Positions 20,250-31,496 of a stretch of 64,000 bases of DNA are shown piece by piece. Made by a program: the position numbers and the translations under genes. Under the pieces are notes generated by a model that was not told the DNA's origin, did not search any database, and worked only from the letters and a program-made list of their open reading frames with translations. The stretch's first letter is position 1; every line of letters starts with the position of its first letter. The DNA comes from Globisporangium splendens (Eukaryota; Oomycota; Peronosporomycetes; Pythiales; Pythiaceae), in contig VFIW01000074.1 in NCBI GenBank assembly GCA_006386115.1, forward strand, positions 80,201 through 144,200. Reading direction: 5' to 3'.

Positions 20250-21070
20250 ACCAGGTCGTCGCTCCCGTCGCTAACCGGAGCCAACTGCCATCGTCGCCCT
20301 CGCGACTACTCCTCATCCCAGTCGACGCCAGCCGCCTATGCCCACAGGCGTAGGGCCAGCCAGTCAAGGGACTCGTCCAGCTCGTCCGCGCCCGAAGTCG
20401 TCAAGGCCGGCACCACCTTTGAACGGCGGCATGAAGACGTACGAGCTCAAGAACGTCAAAGTGAAAGGGCAGGAAGGAGCACAGCAGAACACCATGCCAC
20501 CCCCCCCCCTTGTGTTCCTCGTGAGCCAGGTGCACGCTCAAGAAAAGTCATATAGGAAAGAACCAGAATAGGAGGGAGTGCACTGAGCGAAGCACGGCTG
20601 CCACCATCGAGAAACGTGTGGTGGACCGACGTGCGAAGGACGCAGCTGTCGATAAGGGCGGCTCGCCTCGGGTGTGTCCAAGGTCACGGCGGTGGGAGGC
20701 GCACGGGTACGCGGCCGGACAGGCGTGCACACAACGGTCGGGTTGCCTTGGTCCATCGACGGCTTTCGCTCGAAGGACTTGGCAAAGCTCTAACGCTCGT
20801 GCGGGACGTGTGGCAACGGTTCAAGCGACAAGGTTGACGGTGTCCGTGTACGCTTGACCCCGAAAGCGAGCCATCGTGACGGTGAACAAGAACTTTGGCG
20901 ACGAGGCCAAGCTCACGAACGTCAAGGTCAAGTCGTCCAAGTCGAAGGTGAAGGTGTGTGCGTGGTCACAGGGTGTGGCGAAGGGCCAGGGCGAGCCAAA
21001 GGAGTTGGGCGACGGTCCATCGGGCACCTTGTGCCAGTACTCGACGTCGAGCGTCAAGATCACCAAGTAG
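20250..21070 (+). pseudogene. Pectate lyase PL3 copy D, heavily degraded 5' two-thirds
   Basis: The start codon is lost (CACCATGG has become CACCAGG near 20252), and indels occur every 10-30 bases through ~20870, including a run of ten C at 20501-20510. From 20870 to the stop at 21068-21070 the sequence is again perfect (NKNFGDEAKLTNVKVKSSKSK... SSVKITK). The sharp change from bad to good, with homopolymer-type errors, is unusual for natural decay. Confidence 0.75.
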
Positions 21071-21870
21071 TTTTGCTACTCTGTAGTCTGTTTTTGTTGC
21101 AATCTTTTCTACTAGTATCCGTGTGTTGTTTCTCTTTAGAAGTTAAGGAAGCACATAAGAGCTTCGCTTTAATTGAAGCTTTTGAATTACATTGCAATCG
21201 TGGATGGCAAATTTATGAGTTTTCCTCGCACCAGTCGATGTCGGTGGAGAAATTTCGGTGGAGAGTGAGATTTGCCGGCAAGAAGACAGTCATCAAAGTT
21301 TTTTGCTTGATCGAGCAGCAAGCGTGGTGTACGACTGTAAGGAAGAGTGATGAACAATGTGCCTCCCACGTCTTATTCCGCGGAGTACGTAGGTGGAGCA
21401 ACATAATCCGCATTATCATCTACTGTAAGTACAGATCAGAAACAAGACGCAGGACGTTTTCCTACAAAGTGTCTGCGAAGTGTGTGTTACAAGATCATTT
21501 CACCTCAGGTATCTCGTGCTCAATTGCTTGCAACCTGGCTCCTCGCCCAACACCGAGATCAAGCGCAACAGCTCTTTGCCCTCGATCCACCTTTTACAAT
21601 TGACCTGTTTCAATAGGTAGGCTGATCGACTGTAAAAAATCTTGAATTCCTTGATCAATAGATTTCTTGTTTTGCCACGACAAGTAAGAGTATTTTTACA
21701 CATCCAGCAATTACTGCGATCCAGAAATGACAATCCTTCAACATTGCAATGTAATTCAAAAGCTTCAATTAAAGCGAAGCTCTTATGTGCTTCCTTAACT
21801 TCTAAAGAGAAACAACACACGGATACTAGTAGAAAAGATTGCAACAAAAACAGACTACAGAGTAGCAAAA
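21071..21870. repeat. Palindromic spacer between convergent copies D and E
   Basis: Inverted-repeat arms at 21071-21185 and 21750-21870 flank a ~555-bp loop. The loop is the reverse complement of the loop at 17130-17680. Confidence 0.8.
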
Positions 21871-22665
21871 CTACTTGGTGATCTTGACGCTCGACGTCGA
21901 GTACTGGCACAAGGTACCCGATGGACCGTCGCCCAACTCCTTTGGCTCGCCCTGGCCCTTCGCCACACCCTGTGACCACGCACACACCTTCACCTTCGAC
22001 TTGGACGACTTGACCTTGACGTTCGTGAGCTTGGCCTCGTCGCCAAAGTTCTTGTTCACCGTCACGATGCTCGACTTCGGGTTCACAGCGTACACGTTGG
22101 ACACCGTCACCTTTCGCTTGACGTTGCCACACGTCCCGCACGAGCGGTAGAGCTTGCCAAAGTCTTCGACGTAGAAGCCGTCGATGGACACGGCACCCGG
22201 ACCGTTGTGCTGCACGACCTTGTCGTCCGCGTACCGTGCGCCGCCGCCGATGACCTTGGACACACTCGAGGCCGAGCCGCCCTTGATCGACAGCGCGTCT
22301 TCGCACACGTCGGTCCACCACACGTTCTCGATGGTGCAGCCGTGCTTCTCGCAGTGCACTCCCTCCATCTGGTTCTTGCCGATGATGACGTTCTTGAGCG
22401 TGGCACCTGGCTCGACGAGGAACACCATGGTGTTCTTGCTGCTCTCCTTCTGGCCCTGGCACTTGACGTTCTTGAGCTCGTACGTCTTCATGCCGCCGTC
22501 AAAGGTGGTGCCGGCCTTGACGACTTGCGGCGCGACGAGCTGGACGAGTCCCTTGCTGGCTGGCCATACGCCTGTGGGCATGGCGGCGGCGTCGACTTGG
22601 GATGAGGAGAGCGCGAGGGCGACGATGGCAGTGGCGAGGGTAGCGACGGAGAGCGACTTGACCAT
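21871..22665 (-). CDS. Pectate lyase, PL3 family, copy E (intact)
   Basis: 264 residues, secreted PL3 pectate lyase. Protein and promoter are the same as in copy C except the last residues (SSVKITK instead of SSVQITK) and silent changes. The promoter GCTCATTCTGCAATTTGCC lies at 22719-22701, ~40 bases before the ATG at 22665-22663. Copies C and E sit 4073 bp apart in the same orientation and are a recent tandem duplication. Confidence 0.92.
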   Translation of the reverse strand: MVKSLSVATLATAIVALALSSSQVDAAAMPTGVWPASKGLVQLVAPQVVKAGTTFDGGMKTYELKNVKCQGQKESSKNTMVFLVEPGATLKNVIIGKNQMEGVHCEKHGCTIENVWWTDVCEDALSIKGGSASSVSKVIGGGARYADDKVVQHNGPGAVSIDGFYVEDFGKLYRSCGTCGNVKRKVTVSNVYAVNPKSSIVTVNKNFGDEAKLTNVKVKSSKSKVKVCAWSQGVAKGQGEPKELGDGPSGTLCQYSTSSVKITK

Positions 22666-24323
22666 GGTGGTGATTTTGAAGAATCTTGTTATTGGTTTCT
22701 GGCAAATTGCAGAATGAGCTGAGATTAGGATAATAGAAGGTTGCTGAGTAAGTTCTTGCTCTTAGCAGCTAACTGCGTGTCCCGTGGAATTGTTCATGAG
22801 CAATTTAAACGCTTTTGACCCATCACAGTTTTAGAATCCCACAGTAGACGGCAGATTCTGTAGAAAGTGGTTGAGAAGTTGCGCTGTATGGTAATCAAAC
22901 CCCCCCGTAAACTTGTCATCAATTCGTAATTGTTGCTATACAAAATGTTGTTGTGATTTCTTTCCTGCAAGCCGGCTGGTTGGGGAGAAGATGGATCTGC
23001 CGTGGAGAGTTTGTAGACGCCGATCTCGAAAGATAGCTGGACTCGTTGCAAACTCAAGTTGCTTCTGTGTGCTCTTTACCCTCGTAGTTTGGCGCAGCGA
23101 GCGCGTGAATGCGGATCTGGGCTCTAACCCACATCTCGCAGTCAGATTGATTCCGGCCAGAGAGGAGATCAGCGCAGAGATACGCATCCTGACTACGCAT
23201 TTGATACAAACAGGCTCAAGCTTTACAGACGCTTGGAGGAGGGCGACGAACGATTGACCACCAAAGACCTTGTCTTGTGGCGAGTGATTGTTCAAATAGA
23301 CGACATTAATCGCGATACTGTATGCATGTGAATTGGCACACAGAGATCACCGCATCCAGCGTGTCGCAGTACGAAGGAAGTATTAACCCCTCCAAGGCGG
23401 ACGAAAATACCAGTTCAGGTGCCGAGGGGCTATCAGCAATACGATTTAGCGCGATCTGAATCTTGAATGCGAGAACGCCACGGCAGCGAGTGAACCACGT
23501 GCCTTTAGGGTTAGATGCAACAATCGCACCCGCCAAGAAAATGGCGCGTGCGTCCGTGCGGTTGTGCACTGATGTTGCTCGCAGAAGTGATCCGTGCGAC
23601 GAACGAGTCCCATCTATCGGATATCATAGGTGAGGGGCTACAGTTCAGTCAACAGTCACAGAAACCTTCGACACAACAATTGCATGACAGCTGTTTTGCA
23701 GGACGCTTATTCGTCTCCATCCGACCAGCGGCAGCAACCAAAGGACACTCGCTCCATGTCGACCACCCGACTCGTTGGATGCTCAACGGAAAATCGATTT
23801 CTCTGTCAATAATACAAGCCGATTAATTAATACAGCACGCTTTAGAAATAGAATGCAACGTTCGCTGCGCTCTCTCTGTCTCTCATGCCCTCTCTCTACT
23901 ACTGACGCAGTTTCTAGGGCCGACGAGCACTGGAAGGCAGACACACGCAAAAATGCCCCAAGTGCCGTCATTTCGAGCTTTATCGATTTGCGCTGGTGAA
24001 GCCTCGCACTTCCCCATTGCGCCGATTCCGTCTGCGCGATCGAGCAACAACCAGAAGACAAGCAGGATGGGGACTTGAAGCAGAGGAACTCACAGAAAAA
24101 CCGGTGTACAAAAGGACCGCGCTTCATCGAGCTGAACCAGAACATTAAAGTTGAAGCAGATAAAAAAGACATGTGAGCCAACAGGTTCATGGAAAAACTG
24201 CTTTCACAGGTTACAGCTACACCGGCTCCTAGTAGCATTGGTTGTAGAATGAAATACATCCTAATCTCAGCTCATTCTGCAATTTGCCAGAAACCAATAA
24301 CAAGATTCTTCAAAATCACCACC
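22666..24323. repeat. Spacer between divergent copies E and F
   Basis: Second copy of 18593-20249 (offset 4073). Identical as far as I can see to about 23765, then different by small indels. Confidence 0.75.
24270..24288 (+). promoter_or_regulatory. Oomycete core promoter (Inr + FPR) of copy F
   Basis: GCTCATTCTGCAATTTGCC is a full match to the oomycete initiator/flanking promoter consensus, ending ~35 bases before the ATG at 24324. The same element precedes copies C and E. Confidence 0.8.
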
Positions 24324-25125
24324 ATGGTCAAGTCGCTCTCCGTCGCTACCCTCGCCACTGCCATCGTCGCCCTCGCGCTCTCCTCATCCCAAGTCGACGC
24401 CGCCGCCATGCCCACAGGCGTATGGCCAGCCAGCAAGGGACTCGTCCAGCTCGTCGCGCCGCAAGTCGTCAAGGCCGGCACCACCTTTGACGGCGGCATG
24501 AAGACGTACGAGCTCAAGAACGTCAAGTGCCAGGGCCAGAAGGAGAGCAGCAAGAACACCATGGTGTTCCTCGTCGAGCCAGGTGCCACGCTCAAGAACG
24601 TCATCATCGGCAAAGAAAGACCAGAATGGAGGGAGTGCACTGCGAGAAGGCACGGCTGCAAATCGAGAAGTGTGGTGGACGACGTGTGCGAAGACGGCGC
24701 TGTCACGATCACGGGCGGCTCGGCCTCGAGTGTGTCCAAGGTCATCGGCGGGCGGCGACGGTACGCGGACGACAAGGGTCGTGCAGCACAACGGTCCGGG
24801 TGCCGTGTCCATCGACGGCTTCTACGTCGAAGACTTTGGCAAGCTCTACCGCTCGTGCGGGACGTGTGGCAACGTCAAGCGAAAGGTGACGGTGTCCAAC
24901 GTGTACGCTGTGAACCCGAAGTCGAGCATCGTGACGGTGAACAAGAACTTTGGCGACGAGGCCAAGCTCACGAACGTCAAGGTCAAGTCGTCCAAGTCGA
25001 AGGTGAAGGTGTGTGCGTGGTCACAGGGTGTGGCGAAGGGCCAGGGCGAGCCAAAGGAGTTGGGCGACGGTCCATCGGGTACCTTGTGCCAGTACTCGAC
25101 GTCGAGCGTCAAGATCACCAAGTAG
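24324..25125 (+). pseudogene. Pectate lyase PL3 copy F, frame broken in the middle
   Basis: The ATG, signal peptide and first ~97 codons are perfect. Between ~24612 and 24780 several small indels move the reading frame (GKNQMEG becomes GKERPEW); afterwards the correct frame resumes as a separate ORF to TAG at 25123-25125. Total length is 802 bp against 795 bp. As in copies B and D, only the plus-strand partner is damaged. Confidence 0.8.
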
Positions 25126-25500
25126 TTTTGCTACTCTGTAGTCTGTTTTTGTTGCAATCTTTTCTGGTAGCACCCTTTTCGTTTTGTCTGTACATTTTTC
25201 AGTACTAGGTTTTTGAGGTAGCAAATAGCATTTCTTCTGTATTGAAAACTCAAGTTGGGTTGGCATACACAAATGTCGGTAAAACTGCAAAAGACGACAC
25301 GGACTGTAAATTCGTGCTACAGGTGAATAATCACTCTTTGTCGACACTGTAGCTTTTCCACCTGGCCATTTCTTCACTTTGAAATGCACAGCTGCGCCAG
25401 GTTTTACTGTCTGCGCAGCGGGTGACGAGGTCGGTAACATTACTACAAAATGCGCATTCGTGCTCTCCCCAACTCACTGGACACAAGCAATTGAATCACC
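25126..25500. other. Flank of the pectate lyase array
   Basis: The 3' sequence of copy F follows the other copies only to AATCTTTTCT and then becomes unique; copy A leaves the shared sequence at the same point. This marks the edge of the duplicated unit. Nothing else is recognised. Confidence 0.55.
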
Positions 25501-25515
25501 TTTTGCGCGATATAA
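25501..25515 (+). repeat. Left copy of a 15-bp direct repeat bounding the LINE composite
   Basis: TTTTGCGCGATATAA occurs here at the LINE 3' end and again at 30435-30449, exactly at the 5' truncation point of the second LINE copy, as expected for a target-site duplication. Confidence 0.6.
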
Positions 25516-27965
25516 TCATTATCATTATAAGGTGAGGTATATTTAGGTTCATCTTCGTGACCTACAATATCCATTCTCCTACCTTATCTTCATTGCGAAT
25601 TTCATCTAGGAGTGTAAATGTGTCTACAGCGCGGATTGCAATAGATCACTTCTGAATGTTAAATAATCTTTGACCAGGATGGCATGTTCTCTTGGTCCTA
25701 TGTGAGGCTGCCTTGTGTTGTCCAATGACCTTGGGTCTTCCGAACTCCGCATAAGCCAATGCATGACGTCGTTGTCAAGATCCTGGGTGAGATTGTTGAA
25801 AGCAGCTCTTTGAGTTGGGAAGTGAACCTGCGTTGAGGTTCTGGTGTCCATGGCTAGGTTGGCAGCTGAGTCCGCCATCTTGTTGAAGGCACGGTAGTGA
25901 TGGTACCATCCTCGGATGTCGATGCAATCCGCGAGTCGTCGACTTGTCTGGTATAAACGTGCCAATCGGTGCTGTTGAGGGGACCGATGCATTCGCTGTT
26001 GGGAGATAATGAGTGCACTGTCTCCAATCACGTACAACGGTTCGAAGTGACTGCGTTGGGCTTCTCGGAGTCCGTGTATGAGACCCCAGTACTCAGCAAA
26101 GTTGTTGGTCGTGTCCTTCCTGCTATACGCCATGCTCGCGGTCCAGATTAAACTGGCTGTGTGCGAGTCCTTATGGGCACGCACGATAATGGATCCAGTC
26201 CCTCCTGGTCCTGGATTGCCGCGTGATCCACCATCGAAAAACAGCAGGTAAACGCCGCGAGTATCATTTGGAGTCAAGGGGATGGCGTCGGTTTGGCTGA
26301 GAAAGCAGTCGACATAGATCTTGAGAACTGCCGCAACCGTGTGACCGTCAGAGTCTCCAGCTTGCGCTTCAGCGAGTCGTGTGAGGTTTCGCATTCCTGC
26401 CTCTAATCTGGTCATCATGATAGCCATCTCAGCAGTCGATTTGATTGGATCCGAATCCATGCGTCGCAGATGCGCACACCAAATGGCTTGTATGAGCGAC
26501 GCGCTCATATATCGCCACAGCGTGTGTGCGACGGAATAGAGATGATCTTGGAGATGTTCATTGGAGAACTTGTGTCCGATAATGTGTCTCTTGATCGTGG
26601 TCCATGCATGCCTTGGAGTATCTGGTAGATCCAGACTGAAGGTCCAGATTGCGGGGTCGTGACCAGGAGTGATTCCGATTTTCGCCCATAGCGCATAGAA
26701 GTAGTTCCACACGAGTTTGGCTGTCGGACACTCCCAGAATAGATGTTGAACAGAAGATTGGACAACTTGGGAACATTCGGGATTCGAGCAGGATAGATCA
26801 GCTTTCTCCTAGTTCCACATGGAGAGTCGGTTGGCTTTCAGCCGGGGAAGAGTCTGAGCCGTATAAACTGTAATCCCTGGGATGTTGTGTAATTCGCTCC
26901 ACTGGATTAATTGCAGCCCTGGCCACAGAGATCCTGCTGTATGGACAGCTTTGTTGACTGCTGCATCTCGAGTATCTTGGCCAATTTGTGTCCTCGTTGC
27001 TGCAACTTGTTGCCGATAGAAAGATCTGGTGGTATTGTATCGTCCGTTGCCACCCCATAGTTGCACGATTCTTGTGAAACGTGGATGTGCATGGAACGAC
27101 ACCTTCTGCCCGTTCAAGTCTCTTGTTGCCATGATGTCACAGTCCGTTGCGGAGTGAACTATATGCGTAGCTTTGACTAGGGTCGTGTCGACGTGGGTCA
27201 GAGTTGCTTCACTGGTATGCAGATGCCATTCGTGGTTGTAATGACGTTGCCCGTTGTACAGCCGAAGCACATTTGTTTGCTGTGGTCGATACAGAAGCTG
27301 TGGGAAGTTGGATACCAACGTAGCACATAACCGCTCGAGCGCTCGAATAGACGGCCGGGAGAATCCGGAGATTCAACATGTTGGGATGAAGTTAAGCACT
27401 CCTGGTCTTATCCACTCCCATCGAAGTATGTCACCCAGTTGTGCTGTTCCAACTGATAATGGTGTGTGAGCAAGCTTGTAAGGGGAGCCGTTGGAATCAA
27501 GAAGCCACCCATCTGCAGTCGAGGTCATGTATGGCAGCCATTCTGCACAGAATGTCCCACGTAGCTTTCGTCTTTCAGCGATGATACCTGGAAGCCTGTC
27601 AGACATTTTAGAGCTGAGGTCGATCTGGAACACATCGCCGTCCCATTGAGTATGCACAATTGTCGACTTGAAGTGCTCGTAACACCAACGTACATTATCA
27701 CGTTCTCTGGGCTCATAGGGTCGAGAATGGAGCGACGCACATAATGCCGCGCCAGTTGTCCACATGTTATCACGAAGCTGGAGTGGCCGCCTTGGGATTG
27801 CATCGAGCAGTCCTTTTCCCTGTTGCTTTGCAGACCCCATATCCCAAATGATAAGGTGGACCCTTGGGCTGTGGTCGGTATCAAGGGCGATTGTTAATGG
27901 TCGACCGCGTGCAGTTGTGGGTGTCGCAGCGCTTCTCTGTTCGCCAGGAACAGACCAGTGCTAGC
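25516..27965 (-). mobile_element. LINE (non-LTR retrotransposon) 3' part, copy 1
   Basis: One minus-strand frame runs from about 27960 to 25624, interrupted by TGA at 27373-27375 and TAG at 26809-26811. It covers the C-terminal part of a LINE polyprotein: a region with no motif I can name, then a CCHC-type zinc segment (CSNPEC...HLFWEC) and an RNase H domain (FDGGSRGNPGPGG, NFAEYWGL, GDSALIISQ, NKMADSAANLAMD). The tail at 25516-25530 is rich in ATAATG units, typical of LINE 3' ends. The reverse transcriptase core and endonuclease are not present. The TAG at 26809 also occurs in copy 2, so it predates their separation. Confidence 0.8.
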
Positions 27966-29051
27966 GTATCTGATCGACGTGCACTATGTCACGTGCACAG
28001 TAGAACTATGCAGTACAGCATAGTGAGCAACAAAGCACCGAATAAATGAAATTAGGGTGCTGACAGATACGGGGGGCAGCCTAGTTTCCTGATCGAGCAC
28101 TGAGAGACACGCTAAAAATTTTCCGCGCACCGTCCTGCTGACCATTCATTTCGGTGCTGGGCATCAACAATGAATGCAAGGATTCGCTAGTGCTAATAGT
28201 CTGTTCGCTCTGTCGGCTTTCACGCGAACAAAGCCTTGCACTATCCGTCACATCAACAATTCTGCAAGCGATTCTCCCTCAACTGGTCGAGGTGAGCAGT
28301 TGAGGTTGAATCACAGGCAGAATTGGTGCGAGGGTAAAGAAACTTTTTTGCGATTGTCAGAAGGATGGGCAGCCAATTCAACGGAGCGCAATCTTCATTA
28401 CTATTACAATCATTCTCCAATATTCCAAGTCAAGCACAAGCGGTCCAGTTCCAGCCTCAGCGGTCCAGTTTGGGCTGGCCCATCCCAGGGAGAGAATCCC
28501 TCTTTCTTGGAGGCCCAGTGGTGGTGAGGAATGGAATGCACGACCAATTTGAGCACGACTATTGACCCGCTGTATGTGACCAATCGTCACGCAGCACAAC
28601 GAACCGGCAACGTCGCTAACAAGCGACGCAGCACAAGACCCCCCGCTGTTTGCGGCCACCACACCGCGCAGCACAAGACCCCCGTGACAAAGCCAACCGG
28701 CTCTGCCGCACCAAGACCCCTCGCAATGAAACCCACAAGTGACGATGCGCCCACACGAAGAAAATAAATGACATAAAAACTAGAAAATCACGAAAACCCC
28801 GGACACAAGTGTGAGAACGCTTGTGTTACGGCAGGATATGATAGCTGAGAACCTACCAATTCTCTTCCCCGGGAAATCTTAAACTTTACGTTCAATAGAT
28901 TTCTTATCATCTCATCTTCATTACTATTACAACCACACTAGACTAAACCACGAGAGTCGAAAGTCATTCTTTCTTACCAGCTGTCCTACTTCAAATAAAA
29001 CGAGGAGCTCCGGATCATCCCTGTGACGCTGAGCGGCTCCCAGTGACTCTT
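27966..29051. repeat. Segment shared with the A/B pectate lyase spacer
   Basis: 27966-28409 and 28914-29030 match 15480-16020 closely; the match is split here by the 504-bp insertion at 28410-28913. It lies upstream (5' side) of LINE copy 1 and could be LINE 5' sequence or a segmental duplication. Confidence 0.6.
28410..28913. mobile_element. 504-bp insertion with a 19-bp target-site duplication
   Basis: ATCTTCATTACTATTACAA is present at 28391-28409 and 28914-28932, and the homologous locus near 15890 has no insert there. The insert has no coding frame I can recognise and no terminal inverted repeats. It contains repeated GCACAAGACCCC motifs near 28630-28700 and an AT-rich end. A long duplication suggests target-primed insertion, as for a SINE or short LINE derivative. 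Confidence 0.6.
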
Positions 29052-30434
29052 TATCATTATAAGGTGAGGTATATTTAGGTTCATCTTCGTGACCTACAAT
29101 ATCCATTCTCCTACCTAATCTTCATTACGAATTTCATCTAGGAGTGTAAATGTGTCTATAGCGCGGATTGCAATAGATCACTTCTGAATGTTAAATAATC
29201 TCTGACCAGGATGGCATGTTCTCTTGGTCCAATGTGAGGCTGCCTTGTGTTGTCCAATGACCTTGGGTCTTCCGAACTTCGCATAAGCCAATGCATGACG
29301 TCGTTGTCAAGATCCTGGGTGAGATTGTTGAAAGTAGCTCGATGAGTTGGGAAGTGAACCTGCGTTGAGGTTCTGGTGTCCATGGCTAGGTTGGCGGCTG
29401 AGTCCGCCATCTTGTTGAAGGCACGGTAGTGATGGTACCATCATCGGATGTCGATGCAATCCGCGAGTCGTCGACTTGTCTGGTATAAACGTGCCAATCG
29501 GTGCTGTCGAGGGGACCGATGCATTCGCTGTTGGGAGATAATGAGTGCACTGTCTCCAATCACGTACAACGGTTCGAAGTGACTGCGTTGGGCTTCTCGG
29601 AGTCCATGTATGAGACCCAAGTACTCGGCAAAGTTGTTGGTCGTGTCCTTCCTGCTATACGCCATGCTCGCGACCCAAATTAAACTGGCTGTGTGCGAGT
29701 CTTTATGGACACGCACGATAATGGATCCAGTCCCTCCTGGTCCTGGATTGCCGCGTGATCCACCATCGAAAAACAGCAGGTAAACGCCGCGAGCATCATT
29801 TGGAGTCAAGGGGATGGCGTCGGTTTGGCTGAGAAAGCAGTCGACATATGCCTTGAGAACTGCTGCAACCGTGTGACCGTCAGAGTCTCCAGCTTGTGCT
29901 TCAGCGAGTCGTGTGAGGTTTCGCATTCCTGCCTCTAATCTGGTCATCATGATCGCCATCTCAGCAGTCGATTTGATTGGATCCGAGTCCATGCGTCGCA
30001 GATGCGCACACCAAATGGTCTGTATGAGCGACGCGCTCATATATCGCCACAGCATGTGTGCGACGGGATAGAGATGATATTGGAGATGTTCATTGGAGCA
30101 CTTGTGTCCGATAATGTGTCTCTTGATCGTGGTCCATGCATGCCTTGGATTATCTGGTAGATCCAGACTGAAGATCCAGATTGCGGGGTCGTGACCAGGA
30201 GTGATTCCGATCTTCGCCCATAGCGCATAAAAGTAGTTCCACACCAGTTTGGCTTTCGGACACTCCCAGAATAGATGTTGAACAGAAGATTGGACAACTT
30301 GGAAACATTCGGGATTCGAGCAGGATAGATCAGCTTTCTCCTAGTTCCACATGGAGAGTCGGTTGGCTTTCAGCCGGAGAAGAGTCTGGGCTGAATAAGC
30401 AGTAATCCCTGGGAAGTTGCGTAATTCGCTCCAC
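29052..30434 (-). mobile_element. LINE 3' part, copy 2 (5'-truncated)
   Basis: Closely similar to 25520-26897 of copy 1, with the same zinc segment, RNase H domain and upstream TAG. One extra nonsense change (GGA to TGA at 29438-29440) splits the RNase H frame into 29441-30244 and 29156-29437. It is cut at 30434, next to the right copy of the 15-bp direct repeat. Confidence 0.8.
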
Positions 30435-30449
30435 TTTTGCGCGATATAA
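30435..30449 (+). repeat. Right copy of the 15-bp direct repeat
   Basis: TTTTGCGCGATATAA, identical to 25501-25515. Confidence 0.6.
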
Positions 30450-30641
30450 ATAATTGCGTCGCCATTTCGAATTTATCAGAATAAATTACCAACTGAAAAT
30501 CTGAATTCCAAACACTTGGCCATCGATTTGTCTTGCGAAATTCGGAATCAGGATTTTGAAAAACGACTGGTGCGAATCACCGTTTCGTTTTAGCCATGCT
30601 ACCTCTCAGGATCGACTCGTCTCTCTCGTGCGGACACAAGT

Positions 30642-31496
30642 TCATGCTGTCTCCCTGGCGACTAGGGCCTGGCCACGCGCCGTGGGCATCTTGAGTGCAC
30701 AGTTGCAACGAAAGCAACAGGAATTGATTGAAAAATCAGTGTAAACGGTTATGGCATTCTGTCTGGTCCCAAACCGGAGTCCAAACATTTCGACCGTATC
30801 CGCTGAGAGCCACATTCGTTGCCGCAGCATGCCACCAACTCTTGGATTGGAGATGCCGATAAACTCACTGCGAAACAGATTCGGGCTGGCGCAGCCGTAG
30901 ATCGAGGTGACGTAGTCGCTGAGTGTCTGGTTTGGTCAGATAAATCCCTCGACGTACGCCATTTTGTGCAGCGGGTAGCTTCGGCTGACCATGTTGGGAA
31001 ATTCGATCAGCTCGGTTTCCGCATCGCTGCCTTCTTGGGCTAGGTCGCTGATGCTCACAGTGATGTCCGACAGCATGTAGCGGTCCAGAAACTCCGCTGT
31101 GATGTGGTCCTGACAAATGGAAGGCTGCTGGGAAGGAAAGAGTAGCTTGCAGCAAGCCCAGACGATCGAGTCAAGGCGGATTGCACTTGCCATGATAAAG
31201 TTGGACACTGTGACCCTCGCAGCACCCTGGCCAAGTGTGCAAGTCGTACCTAGTGCGATCACGACGAAGCCACCTCCGCTATCAAAAGCAGTGAGATTGT
31301 TGCACGTCGACAGGAAATGCGGCCACGAGGAAAGTGACACCTCATCGTTCTCGTGTGTGGACTCACTGGTGACCATCGGTGAGTCACGGAGCACCCCAAA
31401 GGTAGCCGTTCGAAACGAGAAGGTTTGATCTGGACCGATGTATTGGGTCTTGTACATGATATCTTGAACAGCCAGAGCGATGAACACTAGGAGCAT
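30642..31496 (-). pseudogene. Membrane-protein family gene, interrupted by TGA
   Basis: The frame from ATG at 31496 has a hydrophobic start (MLLVFIALAVQD) and then IMYKTQYIGPDQTFSFRTATFGVLRDSPM. It matches the gene at 57273-58411 (DTIYKAIWIGPSSSYDFRAGSTIVLQDEPL; both continue DS(I/M)V, then (A)CCKLLF/ASCKLLF). TGA at 30936-30938 stops it after MAYVEGFI, but the same frame then reads on for ~98 sensible codons to 30642. An N-terminal cytoplasmic or membrane part may be missing too. I do not know the family function. Either one nonsense mutation inactivated it or 186 residues are made. Confidence 0.6.

Noticed and set aside
18840..23295. Identical ORFs on both strands in the two C/D and E/F spacers
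   Set aside because: The conservation is explained by recent duplication of the whole unit; neither strand shows a domain or a promoter element.
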